Origin: Aphelocoma coerulescens
Lineage: Eukaryota; Chordata; Aves; Passeriformes; Corvidae
DNA length: 64,000 bases
Direction of reading: 5' to 3'
Assembly (NCBI RefSeq): GCF_041296385.1
Contig: NC_091023.1
Location: forward strand, 5,642,924-5,706,923
Part shown: one piece after another, positions 63,701-64,000 of the stretch
Position numbering within the stretch: position 1 is the first letter of the stretch
Layout: each line of letters starts with the position of its first letter
Notes under the pieces: generated by a model
Seen by the model: the letters and a program-made list of their open reading frames with translations, nothing else
What the model was told of the DNA's origin: nothing
Databases searched by the model: none
Position numbers and translations under genes: made by a program

Positions 63701-63741
63701 CTTTCTTCAAAGGCTGAGAAAAATTTAGCCTTTGAAGAAAG
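63701..63741. repeat. Perfect 15-bp inverted repeat (hairpin)
   Basis: The left arm ctttcttcaaaggct (63701-63715) is an exact reverse complement of the right arm agcctttgaagaaag (63727-63741), with an 11-nt spacer. Allowing G-T wobble, the stem extends to 18 pairs with an AAAAA loop. The stem is too short for a typical microRNA precursor (about 30 pairs), and no T-run terminator context suggests a small RNA gene. It may be a chance palindrome, a remnant of a small inverted-repeat element, or a local templated mutation. Confidence 0.85.
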
Positions 63742-64000
63742 AAAAAGACATTCTCTCTTCCTCCGGGTTAGGCAGCAGTGCTTTTAATTAATCTAGGGAA
63801 ACAGGGAATTTCTTCCACTAGGGTAGGTCCCAATTGCCCAAGTCTTAGTGAACCACTCACTTCATGACTCCATTTCTCTTCCTCTGCTGCTCTCTATTTA
63901 AAGCTGTGTGCCGTACCTTGTGCCCCTTGGCGGCTCTCATCCCCTTGGCTGCCACACCGCACCATAACATGAAGTCTGCAGCTGGCCCGAGTCTTTAGGT

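Overview
The window looks like nuclear, non-coding DNA from a sauropsid vertebrate, most likely a bird. The main evidence is a 5'-truncated CR1 retrotransposon 3' end at about 5593-5703 with the typical avian tail. Supporting signs are AT-leaning, CpG-poor sequence, few interspersed repeats, stops in all frames every few tens of codons, and no bacterial gene organisation. The species cannot be told from the sequence.

No protein-coding gene, rRNA, tRNA, CRISPR array, IS element or operon can be supported. The longest open frame is 231 codons (50197-50892). It and the other open frames above 140 codons lie in locally GC-rich or C-skewed DNA and show no recognisable domain. The window is therefore either an intergenic desert or the inside of a large intron or intron set. 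Small exons (under about 150 bp) could be hidden and cannot be excluded by eye. The two least poor exon candidates are 15170-15316 (+) and the right edge, 63917-64000 (-).

Layout: 1-5592 is ordinary non-coding DNA with a G11 tract and a T19 tract. 5593-5703 is CR1. 5704-19854 is mostly AT-rich unique DNA, with a small CpG cluster near 6150 and an open frame at 15040-15477. 19855-20290 resembles a non-coding regulatory element by eye. 20291-35229 is unique DNA with scattered GC-rich patches. 35230-35490 is a GC-rich patch with a tight CpG cluster. 35491-48825 is plain. 48826-48846 is a strong G-quadruplex motif. 50197-50892 and 55300-55850 are GC-rich patches with chance-like open frames. 57600-58130 has a marked C-over-G strand bias. 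59071-59305 is a perfect heptamer satellite (GGGAAAA, 33 GGG runs). 60590-60860 is a homeodomain-site-rich AT stretch. 63701-63741 is a perfect 15-bp inverted repeat.

No set of genes here works together. The most distinctive objects are structural DNA features: the heptamer array, the G4 motif and the hairpin. I did not find a new biological system.
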